Positions 50,751 to 60,407 are shown, numbered from the stretch's first letter. The stretch: DNA of 64,000 nucleotides from an uncultured Spartobacteria bacterium (GCA_903901425.1 CAIURC010000063.1:1-64000); one strand, 5' to 3'. The notes: a model not told the origin generated them from the letters alone. Numbers and translations are program-made.

Positions 50751-51848
50751 ATGCGTCGGTTCAAAAATCCGGGGATTACGCGGTCTGTGGCTTGCCTCTG
50801 CGCGGTCTTGGTGTGGGGCTGGCCGGCTTCAATCCGCGCCGGGGAACGTTCCGCGCAGCGTTCGGTTCCGCCAACCTCGGGTGAGGGTGCCGGGGTGGAG
50901 AGTGCAGCAGGAACCGGCGGAAGGACGGGAAGGGGGGGCGAACGGAGCAAGCAGGACGAGGTGGGACGGGGCGTTCCGGAAGGGTTTCCATGGCCGGGGG
51001 TGGAGTGGCTCCCGGAGGACGTCCGCGCTGGTGTGCGTTTTCATCTGGGGGCCGGGAAACGCGTGGAACAGAGCAGCCGCCAAATTTTTCCGACCGGACT
51101 GGGTTCGGCATGGTACGCAGAGTTTTCCGGGGCTTCAGCGGGTTATGTGATCCGCGGGGAACTGGGGTGGGAACTTGGATTTTCTGGGGTGCAAGGAGAT
51201 CCCGTGATTTCTGGCCCAGACAGCGGATGGGTGCCGGGTGTGCCAAATCTCCAGCAGTTTCCCGTGTCTGGCCGAATGGCACGGAGGGTGGCCTCTGGGT
51301 GCGTTCCAACTGCAGCTGGAAACCTGCTGGGATTTTGGAGGGGGCGCCTGAAATCGGGGAGGAGGGCCTCGGTGGATTTGGCGAATGGCAGGGGGGAAGT
51401 GGCTCCGGATGCCGGTGAGGACACGCTCAGGGAATTGACTTTGGCGGTCCGGAACCGGCTGGAGATGCACGAGTTTCGGGACGAGGCGGGTTATACGGAG
51501 GATGGGATGCCACTGGCCGGCGCGTATCCGGGGGAGTTGGTCCATGCTTTGGGGGCGGTGGCGCGGGAGGAGGGGATGGAGTTGAAGGCAGAATTGCTCC
51601 CGTTCGATTTTGGGGTGTACCGGTCTGAGATTGGGCAGGGGCGGCCTGTCCTGCTCTCGTGCGTGGTGCGTCTTCCCCACAAGCCGCATTTGTCGTGGGG
51701 TCATGAGGTGTTGGGTGTGGGCTGGGGAAGGTGGCAGGGGGCGGAATGGGTGCTGGTCCGAGACAATTTTTTTCCGCCCGGGGCACCAGGCCAAGTGCGG
51801 TTGCTGCCCTCCAAAGGGATGGGAAGCATGGTGGTGGTCAGACCCTGA
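50751..51848 (+). CDS. Secreted C39-like (papain-fold) cysteine peptidase
   Basis: The 365-residue product has a signal peptide (about 1-30, ending WPASIRAG) and a Gly/Arg/Glu-rich, probably disordered stretch (about 32-75). A peptidase C39-like domain in the C-terminal half has nucleophile Cys in ASGCVPTAAGNLLGFW, catalytic His in WGHEVLGVGW and Asn/Asp in VRDNFFP. Domains of this type (Peptidase_C39_2) process or bind peptides outside the cytoplasm; there is no ABC transporter fused or next to it, so it is not a typical bacteriocin exporter. The upstream 60 bases contain the end of a repeat array. Confidence 0.72.
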   Translation: MRRFKNPGITRSVACLCAVLVWGWPASIRAGERSAQRSVPPTSGEGAGVESAAGTGGRTGRGGERSKQDEVGRGVPEGFPWPGVEWLPEDVRAGVRFHLGAGKRVEQSSRQIFPTGLGSAWYAEFSGASAGYVIRGELGWELGFSGVQGDPVISGPDSGWVPGVPNLQQFPVSGRMARRVASGCVPTAAGNLLGFWRGRLKSGRRASVDLANGRGEVAPDAGEDTLRELTLAVRNRLEMHEFRDEAGYTEDGMPLAGAYPGELVHALGAVAREEGMELKAELLPFDFGVYRSEIGQGRPVLLSCVVRLPHKPHLSWGHEVLGVGWGRWQGAEWVLVRDNFFPPGAPGQVRLLPSKGMGSMVVVRP

Positions 51849-51887
51849 TCACAGTGCAGGGGGGAAGACTTTCTCGGCCCGGTCGGC

Positions 51888-54800
51888 TCAGGACGGCTGG
51901 GGCACCGGCAGGGAATCGATTTCGGAATCCCCTTTTGAGACGACGCAGTAAAATGCCGGGACAACGAACAGGGTGAACAGGGTGCCGATGAGCATGCCGG
52001 ACACGAGCACGATGCCGATGCTGTTCCTCGCGCCGGCACCGGGTCCGGAGGCAAGAATCAGGGGGAAGTGTCCAATGACCGTGGCCACGGTGGTCATGAG
52101 GATGGGCCGGAGCCGGGTGGATGCAGCCTGTGCCACAGCGCTTTGCTTTGGGAGACCCTGTTTGCGGAGTTGATTGGCAAACTCGACGATCAGGATTCCG
52201 TTTTTTGACACCAGCCCCACGAGGGTGATGAGTCCGACTTGGCTGTAGATATTGATGGAAGTCAGTCCCAAAAAGCTGAACAGGAGAGCGCCCGAAAGCG
52301 CCAGGGGCACCGATCCACCCAGCACAATCAGCGGGTCCCGGAAGCTTTCGAACTGGGCCGCCAGCACGAGGAAGATGAGGAGGATGGCCAGAAGGAGGGT
52401 CGTTTGAAGCCGGTTGCCCTCAATGCGGAGTTGGCGCGCCTCCCCGGCGTAATCAATGCTGAAGCCGGGAGGCAAGATCGCTGCGGCCTCCGCTTCAAGA
52501 GCCTTGAGGGCCTTATCCAGAGGCACATGCGGCGGGAGTGCTCCCTGGATCTTTGCAGCGTTGAGTTGCTGAAAACGGTTGAGGGTGCGGGGCTCCGTTG
52601 AAGAACGCAGCGAGGCGAATGTGGCGAGTTGAACAAGTTCCTGATTTGGGCCTGTGACGTAAAAATTCCGGAGTTGGTCCGGGGTGAGACGCTCGGCCCG
52701 GGCAACCTGGGGAATCACCTTGTAGCTCCGGCCCTGCATGCTGAACCGGTTCACGTAGTTTCCACCCAGAAGCGTTCCCAAATCGGCCCCAACTTTCTGC
52801 AGGTCCAAGCCGAGCGAAGCCACCTTGTCCCGGTCGAAAACGACCTCGCTTTGGGGCATGTCATATTTGAGGTCGGAATCGGCAAACACAAAGAGGCCGC
52901 TCTGGAAGGCTTTGGCGACCAGGCGGTTTGCAAATTCGAGCAACTGGTCGGGTTCAGCCGTGGATGCGATCACAAATTCAACCGGAAACTGGCCCCCGCC
53001 AGGGAGCGGCGCCGGCGTGGTGGCAATGACCCGGATCCCGGGAATCGTGGAGGTTTTGGCAAAAACCTCGCCCACGATTTCCTCGGTGGTCCGGCTGCGT
53101 TCGCTCCAGGGTTTGACCCCCATCCCGGAGAATCCCCCAAACGCCTCGGTGATTTGAAAAGTGTGCTTGGTTTCGGGAATGCTCTGGAATGCCGCGTGCA
53201 CTTTCTCCGTGAAAAGCGTGGTCTGTTCGATGGTCGCATTGGGTGCTGCCTGAACAATTCCAAGAATGACCCCCTGGTCTTCCTTCGGGGCGAGTTCGCG
53301 TTGGGAGAGCGCTGAAAAGATGGGGATGAGCGCAATGACGATTCCGGCAGCCGTGAGAGTCACAGGCTTCCAATTCAGAGAGGATTCCAAGGCGCGCTGG
53401 TAGCCCGCGCGCAGTCGGTCAAACCGGTTGTGAATCCAAGCGGCGTACCCGGAATGGCTCTGGTGAGCGCGGAGCAATTTGGAAGACATCATCGGGGAGA
53501 GCGTCAGGGCAACGACTCCCGACACGAGCACGGCCCCAGCCAGTGTGAATGCGAATTCCCGGAACAAAGTTCCCGTCAGGCCGCCCTGGATGCCGATGGG
53601 AGCGTAGACGGCCGCGAGGGTGATCGTCATTGCGATGACGGGCCCCACCAGTTCCCGGGCGCCGCGCAGTGCCGCCTCGAGGGGGGAGAGGCCTTCCTGC
53701 AGGTGGCGCTCCACGTTTTCGACCACCACAATGGCGTCATCCACCACAAGGCCGACAGAAAGCACGATCGCCAGAAGGGTGAGCAGGTTCAGAGTGAAGC
53801 CGAGCAGCACCATGATGAACCCGGCGCCGACCAGGGAGATGGGGATGGCCACCACGGGAATGATCACGGAACGCCATGACCCCAGGAAAAGGAAAATGAC
53901 GATGACCACAATCACCAGAGTCTCAATCAGGGTATGCAACACCTCGTGCAGCGCGTCGTCGATGTACCGTGTCGCGTCGTAGGGAACGCCGAGCCGGATC
54001 CCCTTGGGGAGCTGGTCCTCAATCTCGGGAAGCGCTGCCCGGACCGCCTGAATCACTTCCAGCGAGTTGGCTGTGGGCAGGACCCAGATCCCCATGAACA
54101 TGGCTTTCTGCCCTGAAAACCGCACATCCGTGTCGTAGTTCTCGGCTCCCAGTTCGATTTCGGCAACATCGCTCAGGCGCACCACGGTGCCTTGGTCTTC
54201 TCCAACAACCAGTTGACGGAAATCCGATTCCGAACGCAGGTCGGTGTTTGCCACAAGGTTGATGGAGGTCATCGAGCCCTTGGTGCTGCCCACGGCGGAC
54301 AGGTAATTGTTGGCCGCAAGTGCTGCGCGGATTTTGGACGGAGAAAGGTTCAGGGCCGCCATGCGGTCCGGATGCAGCCAGATCCGCATGGCAAAGGTGC
54401 GGGCACCGAGGATCTCGGCTTTCTGAACGCCTCCCAGAGCGGTGAGCTTGGGCTGCACCACCCGGGTGAGGTAGTCGGTGACCTGATTGGGAGTGAGCTC
54501 TTCCGAGGCGAACGACAGGTACATCTGGGCAAACTGCGTGTCGCTCAGGGTCAACTCGATCTCGGGTGCCTCCGCTTCAGGGGGAAGGTTGTTCCGGACT
54601 TGAGCCACCTTGGCTTGGATCTGCGTCAGCGCCGCGCTTGTGCTGTAGTTGAGCTTCAGGTGGACATTGATGATGCTCAGGCTCTGCGCAGACTGGGAGT
54701 CGAGGTAATCAATCCCGTCGGCGCTGGCAATGACCCGTTCCAGGGGGGTGGTGACAAATCCCCGGACCAGATCCGCGCTGGCCCCCACGTAGCGGGTTTT

Positions 54801-54941
54801 GACTTGGACCACCGCGATGTCGCTGCGCGGGTACTGTCGGACGTTGAGGCTCCGCAGGGATTGGACCCCGGCGATCAGCAGCAGCAGGCTGATCACCATG
54901 GCCACCACCGGCCGGTGGATGAAGAGGTCAGTGAACCTCAT
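51888..54941 (-). CDS. RND efflux transporter, inner-membrane permease (AcrB/MexB/MdtBC-like)
   Basis: The 1017-residue product is a resistance-nodulation-division pump. It begins MRFTDLFIHRPVVAMVISLLLLIAGVQSL and shows the twin periplasmic loops. The proton-relay Asp pair is in LVVDDAIVVVENVERHL, and the HAE1-type helix-10/11 segments (VGLISKNGIL-like VGLVSKNGILIVEFAN; RLRPILMTTVATVIGHFPL) are present. It should export drugs or other small amphiphiles by proton antiport with the adaptor encoded just upstream (four-base overlap at 54938-54941). No TolC-type outer-membrane gene is next to it, so the channel must be encoded elsewhere. Confidence 0.95.
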   Translation of the reverse strand: MRFTDLFIHRPVVAMVISLLLLIAGVQSLRSLNVRQYPRSDIAVVQVKTRYVGASADLVRGFVTTPLERVIASADGIDYLDSQSAQSLSIINVHLKLNYSTSAALTQIQAKVAQVRNNLPPEAEAPEIELTLSDTQFAQMYLSFASEELTPNQVTDYLTRVVQPKLTALGGVQKAEILGARTFAMRIWLHPDRMAALNLSPSKIRAALAANNYLSAVGSTKGSMTSINLVANTDLRSESDFRQLVVGEDQGTVVRLSDVAEIELGAENYDTDVRFSGQKAMFMGIWVLPTANSLEVIQAVRAALPEIEDQLPKGIRLGVPYDATRYIDDALHEVLHTLIETLVIVVIVIFLFLGSWRSVIIPVVAIPISLVGAGFIMVLLGFTLNLLTLLAIVLSVGLVVDDAIVVVENVERHLQEGLSPLEAALRGARELVGPVIAMTITLAAVYAPIGIQGGLTGTLFREFAFTLAGAVLVSGVVALTLSPMMSSKLLRAHQSHSGYAAWIHNRFDRLRAGYQRALESSLNWKPVTLTAAGIVIALIPIFSALSQRELAPKEDQGVILGIVQAAPNATIEQTTLFTEKVHAAFQSIPETKHTFQITEAFGGFSGMGVKPWSERSRTTEEIVGEVFAKTSTIPGIRVIATTPAPLPGGGQFPVEFVIASTAEPDQLLEFANRLVAKAFQSGLFVFADSDLKYDMPQSEVVFDRDKVASLGLDLQKVGADLGTLLGGNYVNRFSMQGRSYKVIPQVARAERLTPDQLRNFYVTGPNQELVQLATFASLRSSTEPRTLNRFQQLNAAKIQGALPPHVPLDKALKALEAEAAAILPPGFSIDYAGEARQLRIEGNRLQTTLLLAILLIFLVLAAQFESFRDPLIVLGGSVPLALSGALLFSFLGLTSINIYSQVGLITLVGLVSKNGILIVEFANQLRKQGLPKQSAVAQAASTRLRPILMTTVATVIGHFPLILASGPGAGARNSIGIVLVSGMLIGTLFTLFVVPAFYCVVSKGDSEIDSLPVPQPS

Positions 54942-56086
54942 GAGTTCTTGGGTTTAGGCGAAGTCTGTGCCGGGGGTTGAAGCGAGTTGTCGACCTGCAC
55001 CCGTCCATGGTTGCGGAGCTTGAATACCCCGGCCGAAACCACTTCGTCGCCTTCCTTCACGCCCCGCAGGACCGCCACCATGTCACCCCGCCGTTCGCCC
55101 GTCTGTACAAACTGCTGTTCCACGGTCTTCTGCGGTTTTCCATCTGGTCCAGGCGTCTCGGTCACGATGAAAACCGAGTTTCCGTAGGGGGCGTAGGAAA
55201 CCGCGGAAGCCGGCAGGATCAGGATGTTTTCACGAATTGGTAGCAGAACCTCCACCCGGGCAAACATGCCCGGACGAAGGTGACGGCCGGGGTTGGGGAG
55301 CGTGCCCTGAAGCCGGATGTTGCGCGTGGCAGGGTCCACTCTGGAATCCACGGCGCTCAGGGTGCCTTCATAGGGCGCCTCGCCGGCGCCCTCGGCGTTG
55401 ACCCGGATCGGGATTCCTTTCTCCAGTTGCTGCAGGTGCTGTTGAGGCAGGGCAAAGTCGATCAGGATCGGATCCAAGGACTCCAGGCGCGCCACCGGGG
55501 TTCCCGGGGTCACATACTGTCCCAGATTGACTTCCCGGATTCCCAGCAGTCCACGGAAGGGTGCCACGATTTTTTTCCGGGCAATCAAGGCTCGTGTTTC
55601 CGAGACTGCGGCCTCGGCTTGGCGCAGAGCAGCCTGCGCGGCATCGAATTCGGCTGGAGAGATGGCCCGCTTGGAGAGAAGCTCCTGTTTGCGCTTCAAC
55701 TCCGAGCCAGCCAGTTCCAGCCGCGCTTCGGAGGAGCGCAGTTGTGCCTCCTGCTCGGTCGAGTCGAGTTGGAGAAGCAGGTCCCCCTCTTTGACCTCGG
55801 ACCCGGATTCAAAATGGATTTTTGAGACGATCCCGGGAAGGTCGGTGCTCACCAAAACCCCTTGAACCGCCCGGAGGGATCCGACCGAGGAGAGAACCGG
55901 TTGCCACGGGGTGGCCGAGACGCGATAGGTGGTCACCGCCGTGGGGGGGGGCGCAAACCGGGCTCCCATCGCCATGCCGGCGCGGATTTGCCGGTACTTG
56001 AGAAAGCCAATGGCCACCAAGGCCAGCGCCACAAGCCCCAGCATCTGGAGCATCTTTCGGGTCAATGAACGTTTCCGGATTTCCAT
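54938..56086 (-). CDS. RND efflux periplasmic adaptor (membrane fusion protein)
   Basis: The approximately 382-residue adaptor has an N-terminal membrane anchor (MLGLVALALVAIGFLKY), a lipoyl/barrel-sandwich half (GIVSKIHFESGSEVKEGDLLLQLD), a coiled-coil hairpin of about 80 residues (ELKRKQELLSKRAISPAEFDAA), then the second lipoyl half (VAPFRGLLGIREVNLGQYVTPG) and beta-barrel (RPGMFARVEVLLP). It bridges the RND permease to an outer-membrane channel. I start at ATG 56086 just before the anchor. A TTG at 56182 is in frame and overlaps the AraC gene's stop (TTGA at 56182-56179), so a 32-residue longer, coupled product is possible. Confidence 0.92.
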   Translation of the reverse strand: MEIRKRSLTRKMLQMLGLVALALVAIGFLKYRQIRAGMAMGARFAPPPTAVTTYRVSATPWQPVLSSVGSLRAVQGVLVSTDLPGIVSKIHFESGSEVKEGDLLLQLDSTEQEAQLRSSEARLELAGSELKRKQELLSKRAISPAEFDAAQAALRQAEAAVSETRALIARKKIVAPFRGLLGIREVNLGQYVTPGTPVARLESLDPILIDFALPQQHLQQLEKGIPIRVNAEGAGEAPYEGTLSAVDSRVDPATRNIRLQGTLPNPGRHLRPGMFARVEVLLPIRENILILPASAVSYAPYGNSVFIVTETPGPDGKPQKTVEQQFVQTGERRGDMVAVLRGVKEGDEVVSAGVFKLRNHGRVQVDNSLQPPAQTSPKPKNS

Positions 56087-56178
56087 GGCAGCAGTGCGGC
56101 GGTTTTCCGGGTTTAATAGCCGGGTCTCGGGTGGAGGGGAAGTTTCTTGCCCCGGAGTCTGGGGCTCTCCGGAAACGC

Positions 56179-57111
56179 TCAAAGCGGAATACTGGGCGGG
56201 GGAAGCGGCGCCCCGCTGGAAACCAGATTCCGATAGGTCCGGGGCGGGACACTGTACGCTTTCCGGAACGCTCTTGAAAAAGCGAACAGCGACTCAAACC
56301 CGCACGCCTCGCCCACCTCGGACACGTTCATTTCGCCGGCTTGCAGCAGCTGGGCGGCCTGGGAAAGGCGGGACTCCCGAATGTACCGCCCGAGGCTTAC
56401 CCCGAGCCGGTCCCGGAAAACAGCCCGCAGATGGCTCACGGAGTAGCCCAGATCCTTGGCCAAGTCTCCAATAGTCACGGCCTCCCGCAAGTGCGCACGC
56501 ACATACGTGTTGATCCCTTCCAAAATCACGTCCCGCGCGTCGTCGCTGGAATGAATGTCCCGCCGCTCCTCGGCAATCTCCGGAGCTCCCGCCAGATGCA
56601 GCAGCAAATGGGACAGAATGTGGGAGAGTTCCAAGCCGGACTTCGTCCGGTTCTCCCCGGGCAGCGTGTAGAGATTCAGCACTTGGGTCAGCAGTTCCGA
56701 GGCTTTGAGGTCCAGCCTCCTTGGGGTGTTCCGCAGTCCCAGAATGGGATCAGGATGGGCGAGGTCAAAAGTGATGAAGAGCCAGTCCAGACTGCCCTTG
56801 GCCACGTCCATGAAGTGATGGAACTGGTGGGGGAAAATCAGGGCGCATTCCCCAGGCTGCAATTCGTGCGAGGCATGGTCGATCCGAGCGGTGCCGCCCG
56901 TCTCGAAAACCGTCACCAGCACGTACCGGTGGTGGTAGTTGTTGCTCACGCACTCAGGCCGGAGCGAGGCGGCGTCTGTCCGCCGGAAAAGCAGAATGTT
57001 GTCCGGGGCAAACGCCTGTTCGATCCGGATCCCGTTGAACAAACTGGTGGGCGGTTCGAGTTTTTTCAGGGCTTTTTTGAGGACGGGCAGAAAATCAGGA
57101 GTCGCTTTCAC
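56179..57111 (-). CDS. AraC-family regulator with cupin-like ligand domain
   Basis: The 310-residue protein has an N-terminal cupin-like sensing domain (about 30-110, YHHRYVLVTVFETGGTARIDHASHELQPGECALIFP-like beta barrel, given here by position) and a C-terminal AraC helix-turn-helix pair (about 210-300, VTIGDLAKDLGYSVSHLRAVFRD and NVSEVGEACGFESLFAFSRAF). It lies immediately upstream of the RND adaptor on the same strand and is divergent from the ROK/NagB amino-sugar module, so it may regulate either. Cupin-AraC proteins usually sense sugars, which favours the amino-sugar genes. A short inverted repeat GGAAA/TTTCC (57182-57201) lies in the divergent gap. Confidence 0.85.
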   Translation of the reverse strand: MKATPDFLPVLKKALKKLEPPTSLFNGIRIEQAFAPDNILLFRRTDAASLRPECVSNNYHHRYVLVTVFETGGTARIDHASHELQPGECALIFPHQFHHFMDVAKGSLDWLFITFDLAHPDPILGLRNTPRRLDLKASELLTQVLNLYTLPGENRTKSGLELSHILSHLLLHLAGAPEIAEERRDIHSSDDARDVILEGINTYVRAHLREAVTIGDLAKDLGYSVSHLRAVFRDRLGVSLGRYIRESRLSQAAQLLQAGEMNVSEVGEACGFESLFAFSRAFRKAYSVPPRTYRNLVSSGAPLPPPSIPL

Positions 57112-57230
57112 GGGATCGAGGTGCGGTCAAAATGGGATGGGAGACCATGCACGAGGCACGGCAGGAATCAAATCAAACACCGGAAAGCCGTCCAGGTTTC
57201 CAAAGTGGCTCTCCGGGCGGGGAATCGAAA

Positions 57231-58709
57231 ATGACAAGTAAGTTGACAAAGATGCGAAGCGCGATAAAAGATCTGTCCATGCTCACCGCCCCGATCGCCC
57301 CCCAGTCTTCCCTGGATTCCGCAAGGCATGGCGCCGCACCGCGCCCGGTTCCGCCCGCGCTCGATCCCGGGTTCCTGCCCGCATTCCAAGCTCATTCCCA
57401 CTACGCCGACCGAGTCGGTCGCAGCGGACGCGGGATGCGTCTGGTCATTGGCTTGGAGGGGGTGTCAGGCGCTTTTTCCCGGTACGAAACCCTGGTCTTC
57501 CCGGAGCCGGATTCGGAGACGCTGCGGCATGTGGAAAGGACGCTGAAGTTTTTGCTGTGGGCGCGTGGTGGGGGGCGGGTGTGGCTTGGCGGTCCCAAGA
57601 AGGTTTGTGAACGGGTTGCCGCGGTGTACGGGGGAACTGGGGAGCGTGCTTTTGACGCGGAACAGATGGGCATCGTGTATGATCGGCGATTTGAGGTGCT
57701 GTGTGTGGATGCGTCCGAGGTGCCTGAGGAGAGGCGGGGGGGATCTGCCTTGGGGGGGCATCTGGACGGGTGCAGGATCGGGTTTGACCTCGGAGCCAGC
57801 GACTTCAAGGTGGCCGCGGTTCAGGACGGTGAAGTGCTGTACAGCGACGAGTTTCCGTGGGACCCGAAGCGGCAGGTGGACCCGGCGTATCATTTTGACC
57901 ATCTCCAGAAGGGGTTGGAGCGAGCGGCGGGCTATCTGCCCCGGGTGGACGCGATAGGGGGCAGTTCAGCCGGTGTGATCGTGGGGAACCGGTTCCGGAT
58001 TGCGTCCCTGATTCGTTCAGTGCCCGTGGACCGTTTGGAAGAGGCGCGGGATTTGTTTTTGCGGATCCAGCAGCGGTGGGGGGTTCCTTTGGAGGTGGCC
58101 AACGACGGGGACGTGACGGCACTGGCTGGGGCGTTGTCCATCGAAGGCGGGGCGCGGGGCGGGCTTCTGGGGATCGCGATGGGGTCGAGTGAAGCGGTCG
58201 GATACTTGGACCCGTTCGGACAGATCACCGGATGGTTGAATGAACTGGCGTTTGCGCCGGTGGATTTTCAGGAGTCAGCGGCGGCGGACGAATGGTCAGG
58301 TGACCGCGGGGTGGGGGCGTTGTATTTTTCGCAGCAGGCGGTAAACCGGCTTCTGCCGGCTGCGGGGATTGAGGTGCCGCCTGAGATGGGGTTACCGGAG
58401 CGATTGAAAGAGGTGCAACGGTTGATGGCGTTGGAAGATCCCCGCGCTGCTGCCATTTATGAGACCCTCGGGGTGTGCTTTGGGCACGCTCTAGCATATT
58501 ACTCGGAGTTTTACCGGTTTGAAAACGTCTTGGTCCTTGGGCGTGTCACCACGGGGGCCGGTGGCGAGATTCTGCTCGGGCGCGCGCGCCAGATTCTGGA
58601 GCGGGATTTTGCCCAGAGGATGGGCGGAGTCCGGTTGCACGTGCCGGACGAGAAGAGCAGGCGGGTGGGGCAGGCGATTGCGGCTGCCAGTTTGCCGTTG
58701 ATTGCCTAG
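57231..58709 (+). CDS. ROK-family sugar kinase-like protein with N-terminal extension
   Basis: The 492-residue protein has an N-terminal approximately 170-residue region of unknown fold and then a ROK kinase domain (CRIGFDLGASDFKVAAVQDG phosphate loop; VANDGDVTAL catalytic Asp; LLGIAMGSSEAVGY). The usual CxCGxxGC zinc motif is absent, as in many long PVC ROK-like proteins. The start ATG 57231 is preceded by GGCGGGGA at a good distance. Downstream genes are a PIG-L deacetylase (27 bases) and glucosamine-6-phosphate deaminase, so it most likely phosphorylates GlcNAc or a related amino sugar. The frame continues upstream to 57132 without homology. Confidence 0.75.
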   Translation: MTSKLTKMRSAIKDLSMLTAPIAPQSSLDSARHGAAPRPVPPALDPGFLPAFQAHSHYADRVGRSGRGMRLVIGLEGVSGAFSRYETLVFPEPDSETLRHVERTLKFLLWARGGGRVWLGGPKKVCERVAAVYGGTGERAFDAEQMGIVYDRRFEVLCVDASEVPEERRGGSALGGHLDGCRIGFDLGASDFKVAAVQDGEVLYSDEFPWDPKRQVDPAYHFDHLQKGLERAAGYLPRVDAIGGSSAGVIVGNRFRIASLIRSVPVDRLEEARDLFLRIQQRWGVPLEVANDGDVTALAGALSIEGGARGGLLGIAMGSSEAVGYLDPFGQITGWLNELAFAPVDFQESAAADEWSGDRGVGALYFSQQAVNRLLPAAGIEVPPEMGLPERLKEVQRLMALEDPRAAAIYETLGVCFGHALAYYSEFYRFENVLVLGRVTTGAGGEILLGRARQILERDFAQRMGGVRLHVPDEKSRRVGQAIAAASLPLIA

Positions 58710-58736
58710 GGTGCGTTCTGTTTACCGAGGAGATGC

Positions 58737-59600
58737 ATGAGCTCAGAATTTGGATTTGAAGGGAAAGCGGACGTTTTTGTGCCAGACGGTCTTGGGTGGG
58801 AGGCGGCGACGGCCCGCGTGACCCACTTGGGCGTGGGTGCCCATCAGGATGATTTGGAGTTCATGGCGTACGACGGGATTTTACGGTGTTACAGGAACGC
58901 CCAGAGCTGGTTTGGGGGTGTGACCTGCACCGATGGTGCGGGGAGTTCCCGCACCGGACCCTACGCCCATTACACCGATGCGGCACTGTGCGAGGCGCGG
59001 GTCTTGGAACAGCGTCAGGCAGCGGTGGTGGGGGAATACGGGGTCATGCTTCAGTTGGGGTACCCGAGCCGGGCTGTGAAGGAGCCGGGTGCTGCAGGGT
59101 TGGTGGCGGATCTCCGTCGGATTCTGGCTTGGAACCGGCTGGAATGCGTTTACACGCACAATCCGGCGGACAAGCACGACACCCACATCGGGGTGGTGGT
59201 CGCGTTGCTGGATGCGGTCAAGGGGCTGCCCCGGGCGGCCCGCCCCAGGAAGATCTACGGATGCGAGGTGTGGCGGGATCTGGACTGGCTTGCGGACGCG
59301 GAAAAAGTGGTGATGGACCTCAGTGGCCGGCCCAATCTCGCGGCGGCCTTGAACGGATGTTTCGATTCCCAGATTAGCGGCGGCAAACGGTACGATCTTG
59401 GAGTTCTGGGGCGGCGCTCTGCGAATGCCACGTTTTTTCAAAGCCACGCTTCGGACGCCGCAACGCAATTGGCGTTTGCCATGGATCTGACCCCGTTTGT
59501 GGAGGAGGACGCACCGGACCTTTTGGAGTACGTTGGGGGCGCGCTGGACCGGTTCAAGGAAGACGTGCTTGGACGCCTGCGCCGGCGCATCGGACGCTGA
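58737..59600 (+). CDS. PIG-L/LmbE-family N-acetylglucosaminyl deacetylase
   Basis: The 287-residue zinc deacetylase has the AHPDDxE-type signature as GAHQDDLE (His36, Asp38/39, Glu41) and a further ligand region HNPADKHDTHIGVV. PIG-L enzymes deacetylate GlcNAc moieties in GPI, mycothiol and bacillithiol synthesis, chitooligosaccharides or free sugar. Here it sits between a ROK kinase and NagB, where the amidohydrolase NagA would be expected, so it probably provides the N-deacetylation step. GAGGAG (58727-58732) precedes the ATG with short spacing. Replacement of the Pro of AHPDD by Gln is seen in some family members. Confidence 0.88.
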   Translation: MSSEFGFEGKADVFVPDGLGWEAATARVTHLGVGAHQDDLEFMAYDGILRCYRNAQSWFGGVTCTDGAGSSRTGPYAHYTDAALCEARVLEQRQAAVVGEYGVMLQLGYPSRAVKEPGAAGLVADLRRILAWNRLECVYTHNPADKHDTHIGVVVALLDAVKGLPRAARPRKIYGCEVWRDLDWLADAEKVVMDLSGRPNLAAALNGCFDSQISGGKRYDLGVLGRRSANATFFQSHASDAATQLAFAMDLTPFVEEDAPDLLEYVGGALDRFKEDVLGRLRRRIGR

Positions 59601-59604
59601 TTTT

Positions 59605-60387
59605 ATGGAGATTGTCATTGAATCGAATTCCGAGAGGGCCGGGGTTTTGGCGGCCCGGTTGATTGCGCGTTTGGTCCGTGAAAAGCCGGACGCGGTGCTT
59701 GGACTTGCGACCGGCAGCACCCCGCTTGGGGTTTACCGGGAGTTGGTCCGGATGCACCGGGAGGAGCACTTGGACTTCAGCCGGGTGACCACGTTCAACC
59801 TAGACGAATACGTGGGCCTGAGCGGTGCGCACCCGGCTTCCTACCGCCGGTTCATGGAGGAAAACCTTTTTTCCCAGATCAACGTGGCCCCGCAGAACGT
59901 GTTCATCCCGGACGGCATGGCCTCGGACGTGCCCGGGTTTTGCCGGGAATACGAGGACCGGATCCGGGCCCATGGCGGGATTGACGTGCAGCTTCTGGGC
60001 ATTGGCGGGGACGGTCACATCGGCTTTAACGAGCCCAGTTCGTCCCTGGCTTCCCGGACCCGGATCAAGACGTTGACGCCAAAGACCCGGCAGGACAACG
60101 CCCGGTTTTTTGCAAGTCCCGAAGAGGTGCCCCATCATGTGATCACCATGGGCGTGGGCACGATCCTAGATGCCCGGCAGGTGGTGTTGCTGGCTCTGGG
60201 GGCTGGCAAAGCCCGGGCGGTCCGGGAGGCTGTGGAGGGACCCGTCACGGCCATGGTTCCCGCCTCCGTCCTGCAGATGCATCCGTCTGTCAAAGTGCTG
60301 CTGGACTCTCAAGCCGCCTCGGAACTCGAACGTTCCGACTACTACCGTTGGGTGTACGAGAACAAGCCCGATTGGCAGCGGTTCTGA
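59605..60387 (+). CDS. nagB: Glucosamine-6-phosphate deaminase
   Basis: The 260-residue enzyme converts glucosamine 6-phosphate to fructose 6-phosphate and ammonia. All family blocks are present: GLATGSTPLGVYREL (phosphate loop), TFNLDEYVGL (catalytic Asp), GIGGDGHIGFNEP (catalytic His and Glu region) and TMGVGTILDARQVVLLA. It begins four bases after the PIG-L stop. Length is typical of short, non-allosteric NagB proteins. A stem-loop 20 bases after its stop probably ends the operon. Confidence 0.95.
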   Translation: MEIVIESNSERAGVLAARLIARLVREKPDAVLGLATGSTPLGVYRELVRMHREEHLDFSRVTTFNLDEYVGLSGAHPASYRRFMEENLFSQINVAPQNVFIPDGMASDVPGFCREYEDRIRAHGGIDVQLLGIGGDGHIGFNEPSSSLASRTRIKTLTPKTRQDNARFFASPEEVPHHVITMGVGTILDARQVVLLALGAGKARAVREAVEGPVTAMVPASVLQMHPSVKVLLDSQAASELERSDYYRWVYENKPDWQRF

Positions 60388-60407
60388 TTCCTGAACCGGC
60401 GGGAAAT

